Positions 36,901 through 46,570 of a DNA stretch of 64,000 nt are shown here, piece after piece. The notes under the pieces are model-generated. The model saw only the letters and a program-made list of their open reading frames with translations. It did not search any database and had not been told where the DNA came from. The stretch is from the NCBI GenBank assembly GCA_963745865.1, contig CAVUYZ010000004.1:1-64000 (forward strand), in the 5' to 3' direction. The position numbers and the translations under genes are program-made. The stretch is from JAHEDH01 sp963745865. GTDB taxonomy: Bacteria > Actinomycetota > Acidimicrobiia > Spongiisociales > ZC4RG35. Numbering within the stretch: position 1 is the first letter of the stretch; each line of letters opens with the position of its first letter.

Positions 36901-39900
36901 ATGACGGCAGTCTTCGACGGCTACGACCTGGCTGCGCGATACACCAGTGACGACGGTCGGGTCTTCATGACCAGCATCCAGGCCCTCGCCCGGATCGCGC
37001 CCGAGCAGTTGCGGTTCGATCGCAGGGCGGGCCATCGAACGGCCGCGTTTCTCGCCGGGTATCCCGGGTCGCCGCTCGGCGGATACGACTTCGAGGTCGC
37101 CCGCATGATCAGGCAGTATCCCGACCTCCCGATCGTCCACCGCCCTGCCGTCAACGAAGAGCTCGGTGCGTCGGCCGTGATGGGCAGCCAACTGGCCGCT
37201 TCGCGGCCAGATGCGCTCCACGACGGGGTCGTCGGCATCTGGTACGGCAAGGCTCCCGGGCTTGATCGGGCGACCGACGCCATCCGTCACGGGGTGTTCG
37301 CCGGGACCTCGCCGCTTGGCGGCGTCGTTGCTCTCGTCGGGGACGATCCCGCCGCCAAGTCTTCGACGATGCCGTCGTCGTCAGATGCCGCGCTCGTCGA
37401 CCTCCACATGCCGATCCTCTATCCGGGGACGACCGCCGAGTGCCTCGAGCTGGGGATGCATGCCGTTGCGATCTCCCGAGCGTCGGGACTGTGGGCCGCG
37501 ATGAAGATCGTCACGCCGGTGGCCGACGGCAGCGGGACCGTCGACCTGCCCGTTCTCGACATGGATCCGATCATCCCCGACGGCCCGGCGCTCGACCGGG
37601 CGAACCCCTCGGCGGTCTTCCTCGGATCAGCCCGGATGGTCGCGGCGGAGAAGGAGTTCCGAACGGTGAGGTCGGATGCCGCCCAGCAGTACGGGATCGT
37701 CAACCGTCTCAACCGAATCGCGGTCGATCCACCTGATGCCTGGATCGGGCTGGTCGCAACCGGATACACGTACCACGAGATGCGAGAGGCGCTCCACCGA
37801 CTCGGCTTCGCCGACGACGAGACCATCCGGTCGGCGGGTATCCGGCTCCTGAACCTGCGGATGCCGGTTCCGTTCGACGACGATCTCGTGCGACGGTTTG
37901 CCAGGGGCCTGTCCGAGATCGTCGTTGTCGAAGAGAAGAACCCGACGCTGGAGTGGCTGATCAAGAACGCGCTGTACGACAGCGTCGACCGGCCCCGAAT
38001 CGTTGGCAAGCACGGTCCGGACGGAGCCGACCTCGTCCCCAGCCACGGGATGCTCGACGCCGACCGGATGGTGCCGGCGCTCCGAGCCCGGCTGGCCGGA
38101 CGCCTCGCCGATCGGCTCGCACCCGAGCCGCCCCCGGTCAGGGAGCGCACCACCATCCCGCTCGCGGTCACTCGCACGCCGTTCTTCTGTTCCGGATGCC
38201 CGCACAACTGGGGAACCAAGGTCCCGGAGGGGTCTCTGGTCGGGGCCGGCACGGGGTGTCACGGGATGTCGTTGCTGATGCCGAGCGAGCTGGTCGGCGA
38301 GACGTTCGGAATCACTGCCATGGGCAACGAGGGGGCCCATTGGATCGGGATGGAGCCGTTCGTAGAGACGTCTCACGTATTCCAGAACTTCGGCGACGGC
38401 ACCTACTTCCATTCCGGCCAGTTGGCTATCCAGGCTGCCATCGGGTCCGGGGTCTCGATCACCTTCAAGATCCTGTACAACAGCACCGTTGCGATGACCG
38501 GAGGCCAGGACGCCAGCTTCTCGGTCGGAGTCGGCGAGCTCGCCACGATCCTCCTCGCCCAGGGGGTCCGCGAGGTCGTGGTGGCGACCCCGAACCCGAA
38601 GACCTACGATCGAACCTCGCTGCCAGACGGCGGTGGACGTCGTCGATCGCGCCGGCATCGTCGAGGTCCAGGAGCGGCTCGCCGGCATCCCCGGCGTCAC
38701 GGTGATGATCAACGATCAGGAGTGCGCGGCGGAGTTGCGGCGCGCCCGGAAGCGGGACCTCGTTCCCACCCCGACCAAACGGATCGTCATCAACCATCGG
38801 ATCTGTGAGGGCTGTGGCGATTGTGGTGATGTGAGCAACTGTCTGTCCGTTCAGCCCTTCGACACGGCCCTCGGTCGCAAGACCCGAATCGATCAAGCCT
38901 CGTGCAACTTCGACTACTCCTGTGTTCTCGGCGACTGCCCCGCCTTCATGGAGGTCGAGGCCGCGCAGATTCCCACGATCCACACGGAACCACCCGAAAC
39001 CGCTGCGTCCCCCGGCCCCTTCGATCGACGGTCGGGTGCCGATCCGGCTCGCAGGGATCGGAGGGACCGGTGTGGTCACCGCCGCCCAGGTGCTGGCCAC
39101 CGCGGCAATGTTCGACGGGTGGGCGGTGGCGGGGCTCGATCAGACCGGGCTCTCCCAGAAGGCGGGTCCGGTTGTGAGTGACCTCATCCTGACCACTCGC
39201 GACGACGACGGCTCGAATCTTGATCGGCAACGGCGAAGCTGCGACCGTCGTGGCGTTCGATCGCCTCGTTGCCGCGATGGACCCGGTGCTCGCCGCGTTC
39301 GATCCGAACCGGACCCGGGTGGTGACATCGACGCGCTCGGTTCCAACCGGGGCGATGATCGGCCACCCGGAGATCTCGTTCCCAGCCGACCAAGCGATGG
39401 GCCGGCTCTCGGAGGCCGGCAGAAGCGTCGTCTCGCTCGACGCCGAGGAGATCTGCTCGACCCTGGTCGGCGATGCCGCCCCGACCAACATCCTCATGCT
39501 CGGCGTCGCCGTCCAGCTGGGACTCGTCCCTGTGACTCCGGTCTCCATGCGGCGGGCCATCGAGCTCAACGGGGTGGCGGTCGACGCCAACCTCGTGGCG
39601 TTCGATTGGGGTCGGGCCTGGGTGAACGATCGGTCCTTGGTCGAGGCGACAGTCGAGCGGCGGCGTCTGGTCGGCGGCGACACCGTCAGCGTGCCGGAGC
39701 TTGCCGCCGGATCTGGCCGACCGGGTTGTGGCGCTTCCGTCCCCGGTGAGTGACGTCGTGGGGATGCTGGCCGCTGATCTCGTCGGATATCAGGATCGTC
39801 GCTATGCCGCTCGGTTCATGGACGCGATCGAGCTGCTGTCACGGAGCGCAGAAGGCCTCGAACGCGCCGCTGAGCTCGCCGAGGTGGCGGCAAGGAGCCT

Positions 39901-40361
39901 TCACAAGCTGATGGCCTACAAGGACGAGTACGAGGTCGCCAGGTTGATGCTCCTGCCGGAAGCCCGGGCTGCTGCAGAGCTGGTCGGTGGACCCGATCCC
40001 GAGATCCGGTACCTGTTGCACCCGCCGATGCTCGAGTCGCTGGGGCTGTCGAGGAAGCTTCGGTTCTCGGAGGCGAGCGAACCGATGTTCGAAGCGTTGA
40101 AGCGCGGCAAGAAGGTGCGAGGCACTGCGCTCGACCCGTTCGGGAAGACCGAGATGCGCCGAATGGAACGAAGCCTCATTGTCGAGTTCGAGGACGCACT
40201 GACTGCGATCTCGGAGGGCCTCGACGTCGACACGATCGACGATGCCATCGTCATCGCCGGGCTTCCCGACATGGTGCGCGGCTACGAGCAGCTGAAGGTG
40301 CGGCGCGACGTCCGAGTACCGCGCCGAGCTCATCCGGCTGTTGTCGAGCTACGCCGGCTGA
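36901..40361 (+). CDS. Indolepyruvate:ferredoxin oxidoreductase, fused IorA-IorB type (five frameshifts)
   Basis: Decarboxylates aryl-pyruvates or other 2-oxoacids to acyl-CoA, reducing ferredoxin; about 1150 residues. In order: IorA-like pyrimidine domain (AAFLAGYPGSPLGGYDFEV, RPAVNEELGASAVMGSQ), a TPP domain (FCSGCPHNWGTKVPEG, FQNFGDGTYFHSGQLAIQAA, FKILYNSTVAMTGGQDA), a ferredoxin-like segment with ICEGCGDCGDVSNC and CNFDYSCVLGDCPAF, the gamma domain (IRLAGIGGTGVVTAAQVLAT, LDQTGLSQKAGPVVSDL) and a C-terminal helical domain (MAYKDEYEVARLMLLPEAR). Breaks near 38627, 39015, 39212, 39707 and 40307; all pieces are in order and nothing is lost. ATG at 36901. An Lrp-type regulator gene follows. 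Confidence 0.88.
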
Positions 40362-40409
40362 CGCCGGAGTCGGTGGGTGTCAGGCGGTTGTTCGGGGTAG
40401 CGTGGGGCG

Positions 40410-40871
40410 ATGGCGAACATCGACGAGGTCGACCGCAGGATCATCGAAGAACTGCAGCGAAATGCTCGACGTTCAAACAAGGATCTCGCCGAGACCGTCG
40501 GACTGGCCCCCTCGACCACGCTGGCACGGGTCAGAAGCCTCGAGGAGCGTGGAATCATCGCCGGCTATCACGCTCACGTCGACCACCCGGCGGTGGGTCG
40601 GGAGGTTCGCGCCACGATCTCGGTTCGCCTCCAGCCCAAGAACCGTGAGGTCGTCGAGCGTTTCCTCCAGCATGCATGGTCGTTGGAGGAGACCATCGCG
40701 TTGAGCCTCGTGACCGGTCCGTTCGACGTCTTGGTGCATCTCAGTCTGAAGGACGTGTCCGCTCTCGGCGACAGAGTCCTGAACCAAATCGCGAGCTTCG
40801 ACGCCGTGGTCGACGAACAGACCACTCTCGTGCTCGAGCATCGCGAGAAGACGGTCGTTCCCCCGATCTGA
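40410..40871 (+). CDS. Lrp/AsnC-family transcriptional regulator
   Basis: Regulator of 153 residues: an N-terminal helix-turn-helix (VDRRIIEELQRNARRSNKDL, VGLAPSTTLARVRSLEERGI) and a C-terminal RAM effector domain (VRATISVRLQPKNREVVERF, VTGPFDVLVHLSLKD). It lies 48 bp behind the indolepyruvate oxidoreductase. Lrp-type proteins often sense aromatic or branched-chain amino acids, so control of that enzyme is a reasonable inference. Confidence 0.88.
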   Translation: MANIDEVDRRIIEELQRNARRSNKDLAETVGLAPSTTLARVRSLEERGIIAGYHAHVDHPAVGREVRATISVRLQPKNREVVERFLQHAWSLEETIALSLVTGPFDVLVHLSLKDVSALGDRVLNQIASFDAVVDEQTTLVLEHREKTVVPPI

Positions 40872-41084
40872 GTCAGGCTGCGAACCGCCAGTTCGGGTCG
40901 ATCCGGTAGAGAAACGGTCGGCAGCGTGGTTGAGGATTCTCTCGCCTCCGGGAAGCGATCGCCACGTCGGCCACCAGTGGAGAGGTTCTCCGCGCCGAAA
41001 CGGCGCTGTACCACTCCGACCCGAGCCGTTCGTATGCGCCCAGGCGTGCCGCGTCGGATGACCACATAGGGCGAGCACCTCGTC

Positions 41085-41474
41085 GGATGTCAGGCCGACC
41101 GTTGGCCGAGTCGTTTGCCGCGCGAATCGCTTATCAAACTCCACGATCTTGGCCCACAGTGCAGGGCGCTCGTCGGGTCCTGCTACTCGGGCTTCATTGG
41201 CAGCTCTGCAGACCCTCTCTCCGCGTCACCGCTGACGTTGAGCCACGGCGTTGTGATAGCAGGCAGGGATGTCGAGGGGCGGCAGCACCGGCCGAGGCAG
41301 TGCACCAGCAGGTCGACCCGGTCGTCGTGGGCGGGGCCCGTGAGCGGGTTGGATTCGCGATTCGTGCACCGGACTTGGCGCCCGTCGTCGTGAGGAGCAG
41401 CACTGTGCCGCCCATGGTCCCGAGCCGACCGTTGGTGGTTCGGTGAACAGCCAGACGGTGGCCCTGGGGTTCAT
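41085..41474 (-). pseudogene. Degraded F420-dependent nitroreductase (DDN family)
   Basis: Pieces of one deazaflavin-dependent nitroreductase are spread over all three minus-strand frames. They are MNPRATVWLF (start 41474), then RTTNGRLGTMGG and VLLLTTTGAKSGARIANP (the family LLTTTGRKSG motif), then PLTGPAHDDRVDLLVH, then ASAGAAAPRHP, then ACYHNAVAQ, then AGPDERPALWAKIVEFDKRF. At least five frame changes occur in about 390 bp, far denser than elsewhere in the window, so this looks like true decay. Downstream, 40873-41067 keeps a short leftward open frame (64 codons, ending YRIDPNWRFAA) that I cannot identify. The 229-bp gap at 41475-41703 holds nothing but a hairpin. Confidence 0.65.
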
Positions 41475-41655
41475 CACTCTTCGAATACGAGTTGCCGTGC
41501 AATCGCAACCCTCCACGTCGCGATTTGCATGCGCCTATCCTTCGCGGGTAGCGAGGCTCGCGAGCGTGGTGATGTCCCGCTCGGCGAACCGGTCCGCAGG
41601 GTGATGCCATGCTCGACTCCGATCGTGTGGGGTCGATTCTCCAGGATCGATCCGC

Positions 41656-41684
41656 AGATCACGGCCATCGCCGTGGGGCGATCT
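41656..41684 (-). terminator. Hairpin downstream of the baeRF gene
   Basis: ACGGC (41661-41665) pairs with GCCGT (41670-41674) over a CATC loop. An outer AGATC/GATCT pair (41656-41660 with 41680-41684) extends the stem after a 5-nt bulge. It lies 20 bp past the stop of the leftward gene at 41704. No T-run follows. Confidence 0.4.
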
Positions 41685-41703
41685 CAGACGCGGTTGGCTC
41701 CGG

Positions 41704-42825
41704 TCAGTAGCGCAATCTGGATCCGATTGCCCCGTCGATCGAGTGGACGGCGACGATCTTCCCGCTGTTGCTCAGCGTGGCGCGGATCGTCTCCTCGATC
41801 AGGTTCCGGTGATCACTGCCACGCTCGTCGTAGACGACCACCTCGGACTCCCCGGGGTCGAACGTCCCCCAGATGGGCGCGGTGTCCCCGATGAGGAGCG
41901 TGTCGACCCTGCCTCGGTGCGCGGCGATGACGGTGTCGATGATGCCTTCGGTCCCGATGCCTGCGGCGACCGACGACCGCCATGACTCGACGAGGTCGCT
42001 CTCGGCCTGCGTCCGCAGTTTGTCGATGACGTCCACAGCTTTGGTCTGCAATTCATGGAGATCGAGGCTGTCGGGGTTCCCATGTATCACCCGATCCGAA
42101 ACACGGTGGTGAGCCTCGTGGCCGTATGCCGCGGCCAACTCACTCACTGCGGCAACGATCACGGGCGACTCGCCGACCACTTGCTTGACGCCATCTGAGA
42201 GCTCGCGCAGGAACCTTCGGAGATCGGCGCGCTCGCTTCCCGTGTCCGCGTGCCCGTGGAACTCCTGTTTCGTCCCCCCGCGGCCGGAGACACGGTCCTG
42301 GAGTTGACGCTCCCGGTCCATGAACCAGTTGGCCTCCTCCATCGAGCGCGGCGTTCCCTCGGGGAGATCGAGTTCGGTCCCCCCGAGACGGCCGAGATCG
42401 AACAGGCGGGCGCCGTCACGGCTGAGGGCGAGTACGTGGACCCGGTACTCAGAGGTGGCTTCGACGAGGGGGGTGATGGCAAAACGGTCCCGCACCCTGA
42501 CACGCTCGGTCACTGCGACCGGAAGTCGGATCTCCTCGTGGATCGAATCGGATCGGAACACGGCGAGGCCCGACCCCTGGTGACGCCAGAACTCACGATC
42601 TCCCACTCGCTCGCGGATGGGACCGAGAAGGCGATCTCGGTGATCTGTGTCGAGCCCGCTCTGCTTCAGCGTCGCCTCGACCTCGGTGATCGCGTTCTTC
42701 AGTCTGATGTGGTCCTGCTCGATCTCGCTCCCCTTCGTGTGCGTGGGGATGTAGATGCTGATCGCCGGGTCGCTGACGTGGTCCGCGAGGGTCTTCATCA
42801 GGTCGACTTCGACTGTCGAAAGCAC
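41704..42825 (-). CDS. Bacterial archaeo-eukaryotic release factor-like protein (baeRF family)
   Basis: Resembles the bacterial eRF1-domain families (baeRF, family 3-like) of 373 residues. The N-terminal part reads PAISIYIPTHTKGSEIEQDH and LKNAITEVEATLKQSG; the middle has YRVHVLALSRDGARLFDLG; the C-terminal part, DTVIAAHRGRVDTLLIGDT with IWGTFDPGESEVVVY, resembles the eL30-like domain 3 of eRF1. Such proteins are proposed to act on ribosomes under stress, but their function is unproven. The start is GTG at 42825 with AGGAAGGA upstream. The 88-bp gap before it has TTGACA and TAGAAC boxes on the minus strand (42857-42883), though 15 bp apart, so a weak or alternative-sigma promoter is possible. 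Confidence 0.75.
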   Translation of the reverse strand: MLSTVEVDLMKTLADHVSDPAISIYIPTHTKGSEIEQDHIRLKNAITEVEATLKQSGLDTDHRDRLLGPIRERVGDREFWRHQGSGLAVFRSDSIHEEIRLPVAVTERVRVRDRFAITPLVEATSEYRVHVLALSRDGARLFDLGRLGGTELDLPEGTPRSMEEANWFMDRERQLQDRVSGRGGTKQEFHGHADTGSERADLRRFLRELSDGVKQVVGESPVIVAAVSELAAAYGHEAHHRVSDRVIHGNPDSLDLHELQTKAVDVIDKLRTQAESDLVESWRSSVAAGIGTEGIIDTVIAAHRGRVDTLLIGDTAPIWGTFDPGESEVVVYDERGSDHRNLIEETIRATLSNSGKIVAVHSIDGAIGSRLRY

Positions 42826-42913
42826 GAGCTGGTCCTTCCTGTTGTCCAGTAATGAGGTTCTACCCGCAACAGTGCCATGTCAACCGCCAGAGGTCACGAC
42901 AAAACGGCACTTT

Positions 42914-43690
42914 TCAACACCCGTCCTCGTGGGGGAACACCGGTCCGACCAGGACGAGATACGGCGTCCCCTCATAGGTCCACACCGATTGAGGGGCGCC
43001 GTCGCGCCGTTCGGTCAACGCCGGGTCGATCTCGTTCGACTCGATGACGAGACATCTCCACGCACCGACGCCAAATTCCGCAATGTCGCCTGGGGCTGCG
43101 CTCAGCGGCCACTCCGGATGGACCGGGAGCTCGCCCTCGACGACGTCTGCTGTCACGAGCACTTGATACCTCGGCGGGTCATACGGTTCGCCCTGGGCGG
43201 CCGTTGCGGTGTCGAGTCGGTCGATCATCGAGGACAAGATGGCCGAGCGTGGATCGGTCGGATCGTCGAATCCGAGCGCGTACACGCCGAGTGCGTGCGA
43301 CCCGTTCGCGTCGTACATCGTGAGCACCGTCGTGGGGGCGTCGGCAACGTTGCGCACTTCATTGACGTCCACCCGGTCCGCTTCGGCCAGGCCGAGGTCG
43401 TCGAGATACGTCAGGACATCGGAGAAGTCGGCTTCGTTGAGTGTCGTCTCGAACAGTGAGAAGCCATTGGCGCCAGGGACGTTGCGCACGACCGAACCGT
43501 CGGCGAATACGACGAAGCGGGGGATCCGGGTCAGTGAAGCCTGAACCGGAGCGAACCCGCCCTCGTCGCGGATGTCGAGGATGACGCCGGATCGCCCCTC
43601 CGGGACATCGGGCGGCGTCGTGTCGTCTCGTGCCGTTCCACACGCTGCCAACACGAGACAGGTGATGAGTGTGATGGTCAATCGGGTCAT
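42914..43690 (-). CDS. Secreted lipoprotein of unknown function
   Basis: A 258-residue protein with a signal peptide ending in the lipobox LVLAAC (TLITCLVLAACGTA), so it is anchored on the outer face of the membrane. The body (SGVILDIRDEGGFAPVQASL, PRFVVFADGSVVRNVPGANG, YDANGSHALGVYALGF) looks like a compact beta-rich domain. No family recognised. The ATG at 43690 follows the aminotransferase gene by 65 bp on the same strand. Confidence 0.7.
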   Translation of the reverse strand: MTRLTITLITCLVLAACGTARDDTTPPDVPEGRSGVILDIRDEGGFAPVQASLTRIPRFVVFADGSVVRNVPGANGFSLFETTLNEADFSDVLTYLDDLGLAEADRVDVNEVRNVADAPTTVLTMYDANGSHALGVYALGFDDPTDPRSAILSSMIDRLDTATAAQGEPYDPPRYQVLVTADVVEGELPVHPEWPLSAAPGDIAEFGVGAWRCLVIESNEIDPALTERRDGAPQSVWTYEGTPYLVLVGPVFPHEDGC

Positions 43691-43755
43691 GCAGATTCGA
43701 CGAACGTGGTTCGTTCGAGGTTCCCGAGGGTTCGCCATTCCCCCGGGAACCCGGA

Positions 43756-45033
43756 TCACGTCGTCTCGTAGTCCGTGAGTGCCTGGTCGATGATGTCGAT
43801 CGCCCACTCCACCTCGTCGATGGTGGTGATCGTCGGCGGGATGAACCTGATGATGTTGCCAACCGGGCCGCATTCGATGATCACCAGTTCCCGCTCCATG
43901 CAGAAGCGCTGGAGGTGGGCGAACGCCTCGAGATCGGGCGTGCGTGCTTCGCGGTCGCTCACGAGCTCGATACCGATCATCAGACCGAGACCGCGCACGT
44001 CGCCGATGGTCGGATGATCGACCATCGACTTCCGGAACAACTCGGTCGCACGCGCTCCGACCTCGCGCGCATTCGGCAAGAGGTCGCCCATCGTGTCCAT
44101 CACTGCGACCGCTGCTGCACACGAGACCGGGTTGCCGCCAAAGGTGGTTCCGTGTGACCCCACCTTCCACTGGTCGATGACATCGGCGGATGCGCCGTAG
44201 GCGGACAACGGGAGACCGTTGGCGATGCCCTTGCCGATGGCGATGATGTCCGGGTCGACGTCGTAGTGATCAGAGGCGAACCACTCGGCAGTTCGCCCGA
44301 AGCCGGTTTGGACCTCGTCGAAGACCAGCATGATTCCGTGCTCGTCTGCGATCGAGCGCAACGCTTCGAGGAAGCGGGGCGGGGCGGGGTAGTAGCCGCC
44401 TTCGCCCTGTTGCGGCTCGATCAGCATGGCTGCGACGTTGTGAGGCGTGATCTCATGGCGGAGCATCATCTCGAGCTCGAACAGCGCGTGGTCGACCGCC
44501 TCGTCCTCGGTCTTGCCCCACCGGTACGGGTGGGGGAACGGAGCGACGAACGTGCTGCCCAAGATCGGGTGGTATCCGTCCCGGTACTTGGCATTGGATG
44601 TCGTGTACGCCACCGAACCCATCGTTCGGCCGTGGAAACCTCCCCGGAAGGTGATGACGCCCTGGCGGCCTGTCACCTTCCTGGCCAGCTTCACGGCTCC
44701 CTCGACGGCTTCGGATCCCGAGTTGGCGAACCCGAACTTCTCGATGCCGTTCGGCGTGATCGACCGGAGTCGCTCACCGGCTTCGACGAGGCTCTCGTAC
44801 CTGAAGACGCACCCGGAGTGCATGACCTTGTCGAGTTGTGCATGGGCGGCGGCTACGACTGCTGGGTGGTTGTGGCCGAGGTTGGTGACGGCGGTGCCGC
44901 AGGCGAAATCCGCCCATCGGTGCCCCGCTGCGTCGTGGATCCAGATCCCCTCGGCCCGCTCGATCACGAGATCCGTGTCGAATGCGATGACCGGGGCAAT
45001 CACTTCCTGATGGCGTCGGACGATGTCTGACAT
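43756..45033 (-). CDS. Class III aminotransferase, GABA/acetylornithine type
   Basis: PLP aminotransferase of 425 residues. Seen: FACGTAVTNLGHNHPAVVAA, FANSGSEAVEGAVKLARKVT (PLP phosphate), FRGGFHGRTMGSVAYT, LIEPQQGEGGYYPAPPRFLE, LVFDEVQTGFGRTAEWFA (PLP aspartate) and IIAIGKGIANGLPLSAYG (Schiff-base lysine), then GSHGTTFGGNPVSCAAA. It best fits 4-aminobutyrate aminotransferase; diaminobutyrate aminotransferases (DoeD in ectoine breakdown) belong to the same class, so a link to the cluster 27 kb away is possible but not shown. Confidence 0.85.
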   Translation of the reverse strand: MSDIVRRHQEVIAPVIAFDTDLVIERAEGIWIHDAAGHRWADFACGTAVTNLGHNHPAVVAAAHAQLDKVMHSGCVFRYESLVEAGERLRSITPNGIEKFGFANSGSEAVEGAVKLARKVTGRQGVITFRGGFHGRTMGSVAYTTSNAKYRDGYHPILGSTFVAPFPHPYRWGKTEDEAVDHALFELEMMLRHEITPHNVAAMLIEPQQGEGGYYPAPPRFLEALRSIADEHGIMLVFDEVQTGFGRTAEWFASDHYDVDPDIIAIGKGIANGLPLSAYGASADVIDQWKVGSHGTTFGGNPVSCAAAVAVMDTMGDLLPNAREVGARATELFRKSMVDHPTIGDVRGLGLMIGIELVSDREARTPDLEAFAHLQRFCMERELVIIECGPVGNIIRFIPPTITTIDEVEWAIDIIDQALTDYETT

Positions 45034-45184
45034 GTGGCGCTCCTTCTGTGTGGAGTGTCGGATGGTGTGGTTGCGTCCATCCGTCTCTACGGAGATGCGA
45101 AGAGATGCTTCCTGTCAGACGTCGGGCTCTGTGGCATGGCCGAAGTATGCCACACTGCCGGGCCTCCGATCGACGGCCGTCGGG

Positions 45185-45568
45185 TCAGGTGTCGATGCCC
45201 CGCTCCTCGAGGATGCGACGAATCGCACTGATCCGGTTCTCGATCTCGGACCGACCCTGGGACCGGTCGATCTTCTGGTTGATCCTCATGGCGTCCCTGG
45301 CATTGTCGATTCCGTGCTCTGCCCCACCACCGGATTGCTGGACGATGTCGATGCGCATGCGCTGGAGATCGGTCCATCGGGAGCGGAGGGAAGCCAGCTC
45401 GGCGGTCAATTGTTCGGTCGTGTCGTTGTCCAGCGCAGCGAGTCTCGCCGCTTCCCGCAGCTCGTCGCGTCGCCTGATCAGGTCGCGCTTCTCCGTCGAA
45501 TCGGCGGTGGTCTCGAGGAGTAGCCGGATTTGGGCGAGCTCGCTCCAGATGAGATCGACGTCGGTCAC
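45185..45568 (-). CDS. Coiled-coil protein of unknown function behind purM
   Basis: A 127-residue, charged, helical protein (LAQIRLLLETTADSTEKRDL, DLIRRRDELREAARLAAL, ENRISAIRRILEERGI) with no family I recognise. Its ATG at 45568 overlaps the purM stop by 4 bp, so it is translationally coupled to purine synthesis. The 151 bp after it (45034-45184) hold no gene. Confidence 0.65.
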   Translation of the reverse strand: MTDVDLIWSELAQIRLLLETTADSTEKRDLIRRRDELREAARLAALDNDTTEQLTAELASLRSRWTDLQRMRIDIVQQSGGGAEHGIDNARDAMRINQKIDRSQGRSEIENRISAIRRILEERGIDT

Positions 45569-46569
45569 GCGAGCCCCTCGAGCATGATCGGTCCGTCACC
45601 TTCGATCACGTGTCCGGCCACCCATGGATCGTGATCGACGAGCAACGGCATGACCCCGTCCACGTCGTCGGGGCGTGTGATCACCGCAAACCCCATCCCC
45701 ATGTTGAACGCCTGATACATCGCTGGCGGCTCGATCGATCCGAGCTCCCGGAGATGATCGAAAATGGCAGGGCGGTCCCAGGTCGTGGTGTCGATCCGGG
45801 CCGTGAGGCCCGCCGGAAGCGGCCTGAGGAGATTGCCAGGGATCCCGCCACCGGTGATGTGCGCGGCGCCGGTGACTGCCCCGGTTGCCACAGCTGCGAT
45901 CACCGCCTTCGAGTAGAGCACCGACGGCTCCAGCACCGTCTCTCCGACGGTCGAGCCACCGAACCCTGCACCCCAATCGCTGATGAGCTTTCTCACGAGC
46001 GAGAACCCGTTCGATCTGAGGTTGGGGGAGCGGAGACCGATCACGGCGTCTCCGGCCGCTACCGCCGATCCGGTCACCTCGGACCCGGAATCGACGACGC
46101 CAAGGGCTGCCCCGGCGAGGTCGATCGCATCGGGTTCCATCACGCCAGGGTGCTCGGCCGTTTCCCCGCCGACGAGCGCGCACCCGACGGCGGCGCATGC
46201 CCGGGCGATCGACGCCACCACGGCGGTGTCCCGGTCGGGTCGCAGGGAACCGATGGCCATGTAGTCGACGAAACCGATCGGTGTCGCCCCGACCGCGGCG
46301 AGATCATCGACGCACATGGCGACGAGATCGAATCCGACGCCGTCCCATGAGTCCAGCTGCCGGGCGATCTCGAGTTTGGTGCCGACACCGTCGGTCGAGA
46401 GCATCAGGACCGGCTTGCGAATCCCCTCCGGGAGTTCGATCCCTGCTGCGAAGCCACCGAATCCGCCAACGATGTTGGGTCCCCAGGTGGCCGTGACGAG
46501 CGGAGCGATCGAGTCGACGTGACGATCGGCACCGTCGAGATCGACGCCGGCCGACCCATAGGTCGTCAT
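45565..46569 (-). CDS. purM: Phosphoribosylformylglycinamidine cyclo-ligase
   Basis: AIR synthetase, fifth step of purine synthesis, ATP-dependent ring closure of FGAM. A 334-residue protein: MLSTDGVGTKLEIARQLDSW (ATP/Mg), LVAMCVDDLAAVGATPIGFV, ALVGGETAEHPGVM, GLRSPNLRSNGFSLVRKLI and HITGGGIPGNLLRPLP. ATG at 46569 lies one base from the purF stop (46571), so purF, purM and the coiled-coil gene form one leftward unit. Confidence 0.93.
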   Translation of the reverse strand: MTTYGSAGVDLDGADRHVDSIAPLVTATWGPNIVGGFGGFAAGIELPEGIRKPVLMLSTDGVGTKLEIARQLDSWDGVGFDLVAMCVDDLAAVGATPIGFVDYMAIGSLRPDRDTAVVASIARACAAVGCALVGGETAEHPGVMEPDAIDLAGAALGVVDSGSEVTGSAVAAGDAVIGLRSPNLRSNGFSLVRKLISDWGAGFGGSTVGETVLEPSVLYSKAVIAAVATGAVTGAAHITGGGIPGNLLRPLPAGLTARIDTTTWDRPAIFDHLRELGSIEPPAMYQAFNMGMGFAVITRPDDVDGVMPLLVDHDPWVAGHVIEGDGPIMLEGLA

Positions 46570-46570
46570 G

